Positions 24,659-34,838 of a stretch of DNA of 64,000 bases are shown piece after piece. The DNA is from Ulota crispa. Lineage: Eukaryota; Streptophyta; Bryopsida; Orthotrichales; Orthotrichaceae. Position 1 is the first letter of the stretch, and the number at the start of each line of letters is the position of its first letter. Below the pieces are notes generated by a model that was not told where the DNA came from, did not search any database, and worked only from the letters and a program-made list of their open reading frames with translations. The translations under genes were made by a program, and so were the position numbers. The stretch covers positions 3,784,501-3,848,500 of the forward strand of contig OY987246.1 in NCBI GenBank assembly GCA_963920765.1, in the 5' to 3' direction.

Positions 24659-24817
24659 TTATATTTAGCAAAACTTCTATCCTCTTTCACGATGTGGATA
24701 CAGAAAATATTAGGAATTACAGTGCTTAAATTTGATGGTCGAGTGCATGGACCAGCCATATTAGCCACTTGAGGAAATCATGAAAATCACGTTTGAGATC
24801 CACTGTTTGCTACTCAT

Positions 24818-26212
24818 ATGGAAGCACCGGGTATGCCTCCAGATCCGCAGGCTCCAATGCAAGGAAGAGCAATGCAGCTGCTTGCGCTTTGCGCATTCCA
24901 GCTGCTCGTGAATGCACGCATGTGTGCTGGTGGCCGAGGCGCTAGCCAAGTGCAGAGCCTAGTCGGGCTGACCCCGGATGTGTACGTCATCGGAATCTGG
25001 CAGCCGTACCTCAAAACCGTGAACAAGTGCGAGAATTTCCGGCTCAACTCCACGCCGGCGCTTTTCCAAGTCTGGCCTGAGGACGTTGGCAACTTCTGCT
25101 GCGAAGACAAGCTCACGCCGCATACCATTGCGAGCTACGTGCATTCGGAGGAGAATGGCCGCTACCTGAACCCCATCAAGTACTACGACGTGGGCATCGT
25201 GGACGCTTTCATGCCCTTCTGGTCGTCGTGGCGCCCCGACCGCATCAGCCAGAAGGACATCACCAAGCAGGTCTACTGCGAGGTGAACGACCTCAAGCGC
25301 TTCTACGGGCTCCGCTTCTGGCATGATGCTTTTGCCAAACAAGGGCTGCTTAAATCCGCCATCCCATTCGTGGTGTTCGTGGAGTCTCTCGTCTTCCTCG
25401 CGGCCATTTCGCAACGCTTGTACTGGGGTTTGGCAATCCCGCTTTTGAGCACGCTGCGGAAGTTTTGGGGATGGGAATCGACGTGGGATCTCATCCATCT
25501 GTGTTTGTTGGGCGTCAACGGAAGCTTGCTGATGGAAGCGGTGGGACACTGGGATCCGTGTGGGTGGGAGGCGGTGCTGTTGTACAACTCCGCGGTGGGT
25601 TACACGTACCTGAGTCTCTTGTCGGTTATCTCTGCCGTGGTGCTACAAGTTGCGGTCTGGACCGCTTTGACCACCGACATCCGTCTCAACCCCAACCGGC
25701 AACCCATTTCCGCCGAAGTCAGGCGGTATCATGTGAAGAAGGAATGGCAGCTGCAGCGAATCTCGGCGCAATGCGCGGTGTTCTACATCGCATCCTTGTA
25801 TTGTAACTTCGTGACCGTGTACACGCGCGATGAGTTCGTGGCCTGGTTGCTGGGGATCATCATCATCGCGCAAGTGTGGTCGTGCGTCGTGGCATTCGCC
25901 ATGCTCTACAAAGCTTTCAAAGTGGGATGCAGTTGCTACAAGGAGGTCAAAAAGCTTGAGAAGGAGGAGGCCAACAAGCTTGAGCAGGAGCGCCAGAAGC
26001 AGGCAGTCGAGCTTGAGACCAAGCGCAAGAAGCAGGTCGCCGAGCTCGATGAGGACCGCCAGAAGCAGGCCGCCGAGCTTGCGGAGGAGCGCCAGAAGCA
26101 GGACAACAAGCTTGAAGAGGAGCGCCAGAAGCAGGTCGCCGAGCTTGAAGAGGAGCGCCGGAAGCATGTCAATGAGCTTAACGAAGGGGTAGAAGCAGGT
26201 CGCCGCGCCTGA
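24818..26212 (+). CDS. Unrecognised multi-pass membrane protein with C-terminal coiled coil (copy 1)
   Basis: A single uninterrupted frame of 464 codons in DNA far richer in GC than its flanks. I do not recognise the family. Residues 18-38 form a hydrophobic signal or anchor segment. Residues 40-178 look like an exposed domain with Cys71, Cys94, Cys95 and Cys154. Hydrophobic segments fall at about 181-207, 224-243, 252-282, 315-335 and 338-366. Residues about 375-456 are a charged coiled coil of 11-residue repeats (E-E-R-Q-K-Q-x-x-E-L type). The ATG is shared with copy 2, where the same start and context occur. The last residues come from a changed frame: just past 26190 the neighbouring frame continues the repeat to a stop at about 26271. 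Substrate, location and role are unknown. Confidence 0.7.
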   Translation: MEAPGMPPDPQAPMQGRAMQLLALCAFQLLVNARMCAGGRGASQVQSLVGLTPDVYVIGIWQPYLKTVNKCENFRLNSTPALFQVWPEDVGNFCCEDKLTPHTIASYVHSEENGRYLNPIKYYDVGIVDAFMPFWSSWRPDRISQKDITKQVYCEVNDLKRFYGLRFWHDAFAKQGLLKSAIPFVVFVESLVFLAAISQRLYWGLAIPLLSTLRKFWGWESTWDLIHLCLLGVNGSLLMEAVGHWDPCGWEAVLLYNSAVGYTYLSLLSVISAVVLQVAVWTALTTDIRLNPNRQPISAEVRRYHVKKEWQLQRISAQCAVFYIASLYCNFVTVYTRDEFVAWLLGIIIIAQVWSCVVAFAMLYKAFKVGCSCYKEVKKLEKEEANKLEQERQKQAVELETKRKKQVAELDEDRQKQAAELAEERQKQDNKLEEERQKQVAELEEERRKHVNELNEGVEAGRRA

Positions 26213-26270
26213 GACGCAGCCCGAGATGCAGATCGTTGGTCTTGAGACGCAGTTCGCCGAACTTGTGGCA
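25979..26270 (+). repeat. 33-bp in-frame minisatellite, copy 1
   Basis: Six 33-bp units encode 11-residue repeats built on E-R-Q-K-Q-V-A-E-L. After the frame change near 26190 two further units can be read in the other frame (P-E-T-Q-P-E-M-Q-I and L-E-T-Q-F-A-E-L). These are intermediate between the copy 1 repeats and the proline-rich repeats of copy 2. Confidence 0.75.
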
Positions 26271-26279
26271 TAGCGCCAG

Positions 26280-26542
26280 ATTCATGTCGCACTGGCCTCC
26301 TCCAGAGATGACCTTACGAGTCGCATCTAACTTACCTGTCCTAACCAACATGAAATCACTGCCAGCCTCCTAGCTTCTGCCCAATCCCCATACAGCTCTA
26401 GCGCAGCAAACTCTTGTAAATTTTTTTGTAAATTTTTTTGTAGGGATTTGCGTATGAATTACCGGTGTATTAACAGGGGAATGTGAGACAAGGGAAAATG
26501 TGAGACACTGTAGATCATAAAAGAAATAGACAAAAATGTTTA
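26280..26542. other. 3' flank of membrane gene 1
   Basis: GC falls from the coding level to background here. It contains a short tandem run (gtaaatttttttgta, near 26415-26445). No polyadenylation signal can be assigned with confidence. Confidence 0.3.
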
Positions 26543-27465
26543 TTAACCCCAAAAGGTCCAAGTGTTCCCTTGGGGGACAAATGGACCTTGGGCATGTACT
26601 TGTGATTAAACTAGTTTTTATAAAAATGTTGAAATTTTTGAGGATTGTGGGGAATTCAAAGATGTACATGCACATTTAATTTTTTCTTCATTTTGACATT
26701 TATTGAAGAAGTTATGCATGAATTTCTGAACAACATGGGAGTGTAGGCACTCTAGGCAGCCCAAAAAACTTCTTTAAAAATTTCATTTTTCAAAATTAAA
26801 AATCTGAAATTGATTCTTTAGATTTTTACAAATGTGGGAAACTTTGAATCATTCAATTTTGATTTATGAGTGAGAAGTTTTGGCTTTTGGGTAGGTATGG
26901 GATTCCCAAACCTCCATTCCTTTTGCCCCTTGTAAAATTTGGTCCTTGACTTTTTATTTTACTTTTTTCTTTTGGGTTGTAGTAGACTAACCATTTGGAT
27001 CAAAGTTACTCAGATTTCTCAATTTTACATAAATCCTCCAATTTTGCCTAGTGTATATGCAAATTTCATGGCCTTATAGCATTGCAAGATTTTACAAAGT
27101 ATGTATCACAACTCCAATTCATTTGAAAATTCTCCCACACTTACCTAGCTTGGTCTTCTACATGGGAAAAATAAACTTCAACTTTTTGTAGAGCAAAATT
27201 TTTGATATAGGAGAGGTCAAAGGCTTCTGAATTTTTTGGGCAGCAAGGAAAAAAACTTTTTTTTTACTTCAGGTGTGAATATCTCACTCATTTACATTTA
27301 GAATGAGCTGATTTTTTTCCACAAGTACCCGCCACAATCTAGGGCAAGATCCTACAGTTAGATTTTCCAAAAGAACATGTTTTCCTACCTTTCTACTCAT
27401 TCTCCCAAAAGTGACAATTTTGAGTAACCTTCACAGAAAAAAGGGCTTGGGCCTTTAGGGGTTAA
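26543..27465 (+). mobile_element. Family B TTAA element, complete
   Basis: TTAA at 26543-26546 and 27462-27465 encloses 923 bp with ends CCCCAAAAGGTCCAAG and ...CTTGGGCCTTTAGGGG. A subterminal hairpin-like run (TCCCTTGGGGGACAAATGG) matches that of families A and E. Non-coding. This is the best complete B copy in the window. Confidence 0.78.
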
Positions 27466-27899
27466 CTCACAAGAAAGATGTGAAGAATTCTTGAAATAAG
27501 ACAAGAAAATTTACAAAAGTTTGTTGATCTTGCGATTTAAGAAAAAGTGGTCCAAATGTAGAGTCTCTAACTATACTGTCTAGTTCTAGTTTGAATTTAA
27601 GGTCAATTTTTGATATCCTTGAATAGTTGGTTGCATATTGTTTATGACTTTAGGAGGCTGAACTAGGAATCTTGTCTTTTTTTTAATATTCAAGGACACT
27701 ACATAACATTCAATAGCACTAGTAAAGGCTGCCCACCCTCCAAGAGAATGGTGTAGAACATTCCACACCTTTCTTTAACTATGGGGACACTTGGCTAAAT
27801 TTATTAGAGTTTATGAAAGGGAGGCTTAGTTCAGTGCACACACGTCAAGGGGGCTAGACGTGTTAAAAAATTAAAAATAAAAATAAATAAATAAATGAA

Positions 27900-27930
<31 letters not shown>

Positions 27931-28384
27931 ACTTTTTTTTTGTCAAGACAAAGTTTGTGGATGATACTTGAAGAGAGGGAAAGGCAACCTCTCTTTAGGC
28001 TACTGAATGTTTTGTAATTTAAAGTTGAACCGCAAAAAGGCAATAATATTGATCAACTACAAATTACAGGTTGCTAGATCCTTACTTCTGTACTTGTTTG
28101 TAGAAAGATTTAAGCTCCTTATTTTTATGCTTGTTTGTAAAAAGATATAAACTTTTACACCTAATTTTGCAAACATGTATTTTCAGTAAACCAAGCGCAA
28201 AATATGAATAAGCCCAAGAAAAAATGAGCACATTCTTAAGAAACATGGGCTTTTGCACTTGGTGGAGTTGGTGCAACAATGGATGGTTTCAACCCTTGAA
28301 CGCTTGGCTGTTCATCATGATTGTCCTTCTACAATTGCTCTTTAGTGCTCTACAATGGTGTAGCAAGTGTCCATCCACTATAAT
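27466..28384. other. Intergenic with an (AAAT)n microsatellite
   Basis: No gene recognised. 27866-27931 is a nearly pure AAAT/AATA tetranucleotide run. Two related 45-bp stretches (cttgtttgtagaaagat and cttgtttgtaaaaagat) lie at about 28096 and 28131. Confidence 0.5.
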
Positions 28385-28752
28385 CAATGTTGTTACTTTG
28401 GATGAGTTGAGGCTATCAAGGACAGCACGAATAGGTGGACAAATTGGACTGGACAGGCAAATGTGTCTGTCCGCTCACATTTTAAGGGCATTTTTAGGGT
28501 TTTTGACCTAAAAATGGAAGAATCAAATTATAAAGTTTCATTTTTTTATATGATACAGCTTTGAATCCACGTTTTGACTTCATGTTGGCAACAATGAGTG
28601 TCACTAGCAAACTACAAAGTAAGTTTTTTTTTATCATTTTGCACCATTTTTTAAAGTAAATTGTGAGTTGATTTCACCGCACGGACCATGATCTCAATTG
28701 GCCACTTCAAGTGTACAGATAGGCGGATGGGCGACCCAATGTGACAACCATG
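28385..28752 (+). mobile_element. Family I hAT-like MITE (I2)
   Basis: Starts CAATGTTGTTACTTTGG and ends ...CCAATGTGACAACCATG. Flanks are actataat on the left and attataat on the right, an 8-bp duplication with one change. It carries the internal marker agggcatttttagggttt. Non-coding. Confidence 0.65.
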
Positions 28753-28760
28753 ATTATAAT

Positions 28761-29480
28761 CATAGTTGTCACATTGGACCATCCATTCATTTGTTTGTTC
28801 ATACACTTGAAGTGCTTGATTGAGCTCATGATCAATCCAATGTAGTTAGCTTATAGTTGACTTTAAAAAAATGATAAAAAATAATGGTTTTTTTTACTTT
28901 GTACATGCTGGTGACACTTATTATTGCCAGCATGAAGTCAAAACATGGTTTCAAACATGGTTGTTACTTTGGGCAAGATTTGGGTGTTGGATAGTACAGG
29001 TACCGGTGGACACACAAAATAGATAATACAAACGGACGTGTTTGCCTTCTTATGTTTTTTAGGGCATTTTTGGAGTTTTTGACCTAAAATAGAACAAATC
29101 AAATAACTTTTTTTCATTTTCAATGCTTGATAAGTTGATATGCTTTATGTCCACGTTTTGACTTCATGTTGGCAACAATGGGTGTCACCAGCATGTACAA
29201 AGCAAGTTCTTTTGTCATTTTTTTATCATTTTTTAAAATCAACTATGAGCTGACCACTTGACTATATTGAATAAATCATGAGCTCAATCAGGTACTTTAA
29301 GTACTTTGAGTGTATGAACAAGCAAAAGGACGGGCAATCCAATGTGAGAACTATGGTTTCAAATCCATATTACATAGTAAAAATGAAAATTATTAATTTT
29401 GTTCTTCCATTTTTAGGTCAAATGTTCTAAAAATGTCCTAAAAAACAAGAGCAGGCAAATTTGTCCTTTTAGGCCTTTTG
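28761..29480 (-). mobile_element. Family I hAT-like MITE (I3), reversed, split by I4
   Basis: It begins CATAGTTGTCACATTGGACC in mirror orientation to I2 and resumes after I4 with tccatattacatag and cttccatttttaggtc. Its far end is degraded. Exactly eight bases (attataat) separate it from I2. Confidence 0.55.
28956..29355 (+). mobile_element. Family I hAT-like MITE (I4) with exact 8-bp duplication
   Basis: Starts CATGGTTGTTACTTTGG and ends ...AATGTGAGAACTATG. The 8-bp repeat gtttcaaa is exact on both sides (28948-28955, 29356-29363). Because the host I3 is a relative, the unfilled site can be read directly as atggtttcaaatcc, which confirms the duplication length. Confidence 0.75.
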
Positions 29481-30488
29481 TTTTGTGTGTCCCAAGGTTT
29501 GGGAAGAACGAGTGGTTAGTGTAGTGGTAGTTGGTTGAAATTGCAAAAAACCCGGTTGAAACTCAAAAACATTGGCTAAAAAACCAGTCCATTTTCCAAA
29601 ATATTATAAATATAGTACTTTGACAATAGAAATTTAGAAGTCTTACAAATTATAACCGGTCCATGTTAGTGAAAATCTGGTTGAAACTAAACATTGCCGG
29701 ATTTCAATTGGTGAAGCTAAACTTTCTCCCCAAACCTTGGTATGTCCCCTTGTCTTGTCAAACAGATTTTGGGGTTTGGTTTTCATATTGTCTGTTTGTC
29801 ACTTTGTCCCAACGTTGTCTTGTTGGACAAATTTTAAGGTTTGGTTGTCATATTGCCTATTTGACATTTGATGTAGAGCATGACAAATGCCAAGTATGAG
29901 TGACATTTTTGTCTAATAAGACCATATTTAACAATTGAGATAATTTGAAAATCTACTTTAAATATGACCCAAAATGTTGAATTTAATAAGTATATATTAA
30001 ATTGAGATACTTCAATAAAATGAAATGTTAATATGTCAAGATCAGAAATATAGAGAGCTTTATTTAAAAGTCAACCTTGAAATTGACTCTACTAGATGTA
30101 TGGGGGGCTCTTAGTTGTCTGTGATGTCCTATTTGTCAAGTTGTTACCATGTTGGAGAAGACAATACTGGCTTGGAGTCCTAGACATCTAGCCTTCAATT
30201 CTGCAAAAGTCAAACTACATCCTTACTACACCCCTAGAGCTTGGAGGGCCTGAACCCAAAATTGGAGGTTGCTTTCTAAACTCTAAGTGCCATGAAGATT
30301 CTAGAATTTTTGCTCTTTTGTGCCTGTAATTAACATGAATGGGCTTTTGGTTCCCATTACCCATGCCAAGGTAACTTGTTGTCAATTCTTGTCTATACTT
30401 TGTAGGAGGTGAACTATTAATATTCTAAACAAATGCCAACAAAGTGTCCAAGGCCTTGTCAAGCTTGAATAATTGTTGGCATACTACT
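29481..30488. other. Intergenic, nothing recognised
   Basis: About 1 kb of AT-rich DNA with two loosely similar stretches (tttggggtttggttttcata near 29767 and ttaaggtttggttgtcatat near 29832). No gene or defined element is supported. Confidence 0.4.
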
Positions 30489-30886
30489 AAGGTAGAAGTA
30501 CCCAAAAGTGACACTTACTTTGGATGTGGTAATTTGGAGGGTCTTTTGAGAATCTAATGACATGGGCTTGTCAAGAAATGGGTATAGATACAAGCATTAT
30601 TATTTTTGGGATTTTCTAAGATTGTGTGAATAAATTACAAATTGTTGGAGGCAACTCCCTAGATTGACCTATTGTGGACACTAGACCCCTGAAAAAGCGA
30701 CAACAAAAAGATCATGCCACATCCAATCATAAATAGCCATGTACACAAACTTTGTTTCCTTATGTTAATTTGCATGTTAATGGCTTGGGTGCTTGTGTAT
30801 CTTGTTTGGGTGCAGGAGCACTTAGCTTTATGTTTATTTATAAATGTCACTAAATGACTAGAGCCGTTTTTGGGTGCTTCTACTTT
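30489..30886 (+). mobile_element. Family N MITE (N1)
   Basis: Ends AAGGTAGAAGTACCCAAA... and ...TTTGGGTGCTTCTACTTT are mirrored. Two more copies lie at 47551-47929 (reversed) and 59389-59796. Internal landmarks are ctgaaaaagcgacaac and catccaatcataaatagcc. Non-coding, about 400 bp. Confidence 0.65.
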
Positions 30887-30887
30887 A

Positions 30888-31190
30888 GGGCATCTCCACC
30901 GGTGGCTCAGGCTCGCTCAAAGTGGATGAAAAGTAGACAAGCCCCTCTCAAACTCTCTTATTTGGCAAGTCTAGCAAGCCACTCTCCAAGCCACTATTCA
31001 TGCACTATTCACCCTAAGTTTAGTGAGCTTTATTCTCTACTTCCTTAGATAAGTGATTAACTGCTTATTTATGAAGTGTATTGGAGTCTAAGGCCACCTT
31101 TTCAAAAAGCATGGGTGGAAATTGAGACCCTTCAGGCCTTACCAAACCAAATGGAAAACTTTAAGTGAGTCTAGACCGGTGGAGATGCCC
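30888..31190. mobile_element. PIF/Harbinger-like (Tourist-type) MITE, TTA duplication
   Basis: Ends GGGCATCTCCACCGGTGG... and ...CCGGTGGAGATGCCC are mirror images, and TTA stands outside on both sides (30885-30887, 31191-31193). TTA duplications with GGGCATCTCCA-type ends are typical of plant PIF/Harbinger MITEs. The element is 303 bp and sits in the tail of N1. Confidence 0.75.
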
Positions 31191-31715
31191 TTACAATTAC
31201 ACTGTTACAATACATCAAATAGTGCATTTAGGTTGCCTCAACAATTAGGTTGCCTTACCTTGGAAAGTTACCTCATGACCCACCACTTGCCCACTTGGAA
31301 GTGCATGCAATTTTTTATATATTTATATTTCACTTGGTTTACAATTTGGATGTTGCTAGTTTGTCTTTCTACAATTTTGTAGTAGGTATCAAGCCTTTTA
31401 AAATTAATTTAATACAATAATTCCTAATAGAAATTATTGTAGCAACAATAAGTATTTCAATAGTGTGAAATGTCAAGAAATTAGTATGGGGCAACCTAAA
31501 TGCACTATTTGGTGTACACCAAATAGTGCATTTAGGTTGCCTCAACAATTAGGTTGCCTCAACAATTAGGTTGCCTCAACAATTAGGTTGCCTTACCTTG
31601 GAAAGTTACCTCATGACCCACCACTTGCCCACTTGGAAGTGCATGCAATTTTTTATATAATGAGACGAGTTGGTAAATCCATTTACCACGGTAAATGCAA
31701 GTTTGAGCATAATTA

Positions 31716-31884
31716 CATGCCCCCATGTGCCCATGTCCCCCATGCCCCATCCCCACGTCTCCATGTCCCCACGTCCCATCCCCCATCCCCTCATCCACCT
31801 CCATCCATCCATCCCCCCATCCATCCATCCCCTCATCCATCCATCCATCCCCTCATCCATCCCCCCATCCCCATCCACCCCCTC
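31716..31884. repeat. CCAT/CCCCAT-rich minisatellite inside L unit 2
   Basis: Irregular units based on CCCATGT and CATCCATCCC run for about 170 bp. The whole insertion (about 31655-31942) is bracketed by near-identical gcaattttttata and gcattttttata, which could be a target duplication. Long frames on both strands here are by-products of the low-complexity sequence. Confidence 0.65.
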
Positions 31885-32303
31885 TTACTTGCCAAGCCGA
31901 TAGTAATTACCCAACAGACAGGTAAGGGGGGGCATTTTTTATAAGTATTAAATTTCACTTGGTTTACAACTTGGATGTTGCTAGTTTGTCTTTCTACAAT
32001 TTTGTAGTAGTTGTCAAGCCTTTTAAAATTAATCTATTCAATAATTCCTGATAGAAATTATTGTAGGAACAATAAGTATTTCAATAGTGTGAAATGTCAA
32101 GAAATTAGTATGGAGCAACCTAAATGCACTATTTGGTGTACACCAAATAGTGCATTTAGGTTGCCTTAACAATTAGGTTGGTTGCCTTTCAATGGAAAGT
32201 TACCTCATGACTCATCACTTGGTCACTTGAAGGTGCATGAAATTGTGTAGATACTAGGATTTCACATGATTTACCATGTGGACTTGGCTAACTTATTGTC
32301 TTC

Positions 32304-32372
32304 ATTAGGAAAAAATTTAGCCCTCAATATGGTCTTTAAAATTTTTGTTAATTTTGTTCCTGATCTGGGAAC

Positions 32373-32407
<35 letters not shown>

Positions 32408-32561
32408 TTTTTGATTTTTTGATTTTTTTTAATTAAAAAATGACGTGGCACCAATGTTGCCACGTTAGCCTGCAAAATTTCCAGGGTTAGGAGGTATGGG
32501 CCCAAGGTTCCCATGCTTGGGAACTCAAGGCCTTATTGAGGGCCCATATTTTTCCTAATGG
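32304..32561. mobile_element. MITE (family Q) nested in L unit 3, with poly-A tract
   Basis: Ends CATTAGGAAAAAATTTAGCC... and ...GGGCCCATATTTTTCCTAATG are mirrored, with CCTCAATA inside both. A homopolymer of about 32 A lies at about 32373-32404. An internal palindrome (gtggcaccaatgttgccac) is near 32445. No reading frame. Confidence 0.6.
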
Positions 32562-33000
32562 CATTGATGTTGCTGTTGCCAAGGCCTTTAAAAGTTGCTT
32601 ATTGCAATAATTATTGCTGAAAATTACTGTAGTAACAATATGTATTTAAATAGTGTGAAATGTCAAGAAATTAGTATGAGGTAACCTAAATGCACTATTT
32701 GGTATACACCAAATAGTACATTTAGGTTGCCTCAACAATTAGGTTGCCTTGCCTTGGAAAGTTACCTCATGACCCACCACTTGCCCACTTGAAAGTGCAT
32801 GCAACTTTTTACATTTTAGATTTCACTTGGTTTACAACTTGGATATTGCTAGTTTATCTTTCTACAGCTTTGTAGTAGTTGCTAAGTTTTTTAAAAATGA
32901 TTTGCTACAACTGAAAATTACTATAACACTAGTAAGTATTTAAATAGTGTGGAATGTTGAGAAATTAGTGTTGGGCATCCTAAATGCACTATTTGGTGTA

Positions 33001-33132
33001 GCTAATCCCGAGTTTCCCGACTCTTTTACTTCTGCTTCCTTCGTGCTTCCGGAGAACGTGCCTCTGAAAGTCGCTAAGTTAGCCCATCATGATTTCCTTG
33101 GAGGCTGGAATGCACCGATTCCGCTGCTCCCC
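33001..33132 (+). other. Short GC-richer, possibly exon-derived fragment
   Basis: Directly after the L chain, an open plus-strand stretch reads a peptide with S-F-V-L-P-E-N-V-P-L-K-V-A-K-L-A and H-H-D-F-L-G-G-W-N. Composition is gene-like, unlike its AT-rich surroundings. I do not recognise the protein. It may be a captured or relic exon; it leads straight into a minisatellite. Confidence 0.3.
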
Positions 33133-33430
33133 GACTGAATAAACAAATGGGGACTGAATAAAAAAATGGGGATTGAATGAAAAAATGGGGACTAAATAAA
33201 AAAATGGGGATTGAATAAAAAAATGGGGACTGAATAAAAAAATGGGGACTGAATAAAAAAATGGGGACTGAATAAAAAAATGGGGCCGGAATGCACAGCC
33301 CCCGCTGCTCCCCGACTGAATAAAATGGGGCCGGAATGCACAGCCCCCGCTGCTCCCCAACTGAATAAAAATGGGGCCGGAATGCACAACCCCCGCTGCT
33401 CCCCGACTGAATAAAAATGGGGCCGGGAGC
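33133..33430. repeat. Compound minisatellite, 19-bp and about 46-bp units
   Basis: Part one has about eight units of ggggactgaataaaaaaat. Part two has three units of roughly 46 bp (ggggccggaatgcacagccc, then cgctgctccccgactgaa). The long unit also occurs once, diverged, before the array (ctggaatgcaccgattcc), so the array appears to have grown out of the GC-rich fragment to its left. Confidence 0.75.
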
Positions 33431-33504
33431 TCGACCTGCTTCTTTTCTTTATGAGTTTGTGGGGCTAGTTTGAAACAGCTCCGCTTTTTTGCATTCCAAC
33501 ATGT

Positions 33505-34434
33505 TTAACCCTTAAAGGACCAACTGTCTGTTCAACGGACAAATGAGATTTTGGGCATGTACCTATGGCCAAACTATTTTGCATAATTTTTTGAAATTTT
33601 TATTGAAGATGGAGAATTCAAAGATCTGTGTGGGCATTTAATTTTTATTCCAATTGATGCCAGGAAGCAAAAGTTATGTCCAAATAAGCACAAATTTGGG
33701 GACTCCGGGTAGCAAATAAGATTCTTATAAAAACTTGAAAAAAAATTTAATTTTTTTCTCATAGATTATATCTCTATCTACATCTGAAGCTTTGATTCAT
33801 TCCATTTTGACTAGTTATGAGATAGTTATGGACAATCTTGTTTTTCGAGCAATTCAAGCATCTTCTTGAAAAAATAACTTATAAACTTCATTTTTGAATG
33901 CAATTTTAACATTTTTTCAAAAAAAATTGTTGGAGAGGGTGAAGTTTGCTTTCTAGAACAATCTCACCATTGGGATCATTGCATTTCAATTCCATTGCAG
34001 GGTTATTAGCAATTTAAGTTTTTGTTTGATCTCATACCTTCTTCTACCTAATGTTTTTTTAAAGAATGAAAACTAAGTATTATTTTTTAAAAATTTTCCC
34101 AAGATTCCCAGCTCAACTTCCCGCCATGCAAAAATAGAATTCCAAACTTTGTGGTGCAAAAATTTTAAGTTAAAAAGGTTCAAAGTTAAATAATCTAGTC
34201 ATGTAAGGTGCAAAAAAAGGTGTTTTTTTACACTTTAAATGCATATTTATCTTTCAATTTGTGCAGTCAAAGTTCTTGAGTTTTGTATGACACATTCTTA
34301 TAATTGTCTAGTACACATTCCTACGGTTAGATATGCAAAAAGACCCATTTTCAAACTTTTTTACTCTTTGCCGTAGAGGTGGCAGTTTTGAGTGTCTTTT
34401 GACAAAATAAAGGCCATGGTCCTTTAGGGGTTAA
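33505..34434 (+). mobile_element. Family A TTAA element (A3)
   Basis: TTAA at 33505-33508 and 34431-34434 encloses 930 bp with ends CCCTTAAAGGACCA and ...GGTCCTTTAGGGG. It resembles A1 and A4 along the whole length with scattered differences. Non-coding. The stretch 34435-34838 after it holds nothing recognised. Confidence 0.78.
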
Positions 34435-34838
34435 CCCTTTAACAATTGTGGTGGATCCTAAGGTGGGCAATCCTTTGTATTTGAGCTTGGAGGACATTTT
34501 AGAATTATTGAATATAGATGTCTATCACAAATCTGACCGTACAAATGGAAGTATCTTGTAGCATTTAGTGTTATGCATCATGAATTATTCTCACTCTTTA
34601 GTTGTCATGGCCATCTTTTTGCATTTATTGGTGTATTTTTAGCTGGTACTTGTTTAGTTTTTTCAACCCTCTAGTCACATGCCACCTCAGATTGGCATGG
34701 TTATTGTCCTAAACTCTTCACTTTCCAATTCCCTAGACGCGTCCCCTTTGCCACGTCATCAAATTCCTTGACATGCTCTCTCTACAAACTGAAAAGAGTC
34801 AAAATTGACCAGGAATTGGTCGACTAATCTTTAATGGG

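Larger units (their letters stand above)
22350..26275. repeat. Segmental duplication, copy 1
   Basis: The block aligns with 37315-42000. Matching landmarks include ccttgggtcg (22490 and 38040), cctctggggtcagaatccac on the minus strand (near 23100 and 38700), accccaaccgacatatgg (about 23420 and 39030) and the membrane-protein gene. Copy 1 lacks most of the MITE insertions of copy 2 but has its own F element (23766-24023) and an H-type insertion (about 24450-24658). The upstream part carries small reading frames, but indels between the copies break frame, so I treat it as non-coding. Confidence 0.75.
31213..32998 (+). mobile_element. Head-to-tail chain of four family L MITEs
   Basis: Four units in one orientation occupy 31213-31514, 31517-32138, 32141-32704 and 32707-32998. 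Each starts CACCAAATAGTGCATTTAGG (first unit slightly changed) and ends with the mirror. Only a TA separates neighbours, and TA also borders the chain. TA duplications suggest a Tc1/mariner-type MITE. Unit 2 contains a CCAT-rich insertion and unit 3 a nested MITE (Q). Unit 2 starts with extra copies of gcctcaacaattaggtt. Confidence 0.75.

Noticed and set aside
24959-25549. 196-codon minus-strand frame opposite membrane gene 1, and similar frames opposite gene 2 (40580-40960, 41048-41683, 41218-42018)
   Set aside because: These are mirror frames of GC-rich coding sequence. The repeat-rich peptides change with the sense repeats and show no recognisable domain.
31583-31944. Proline- and histidine-rich or glycine- and aspartate-rich frames
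   Set aside because: They are translations of a CCAT-type minisatellite and occur on both strands.
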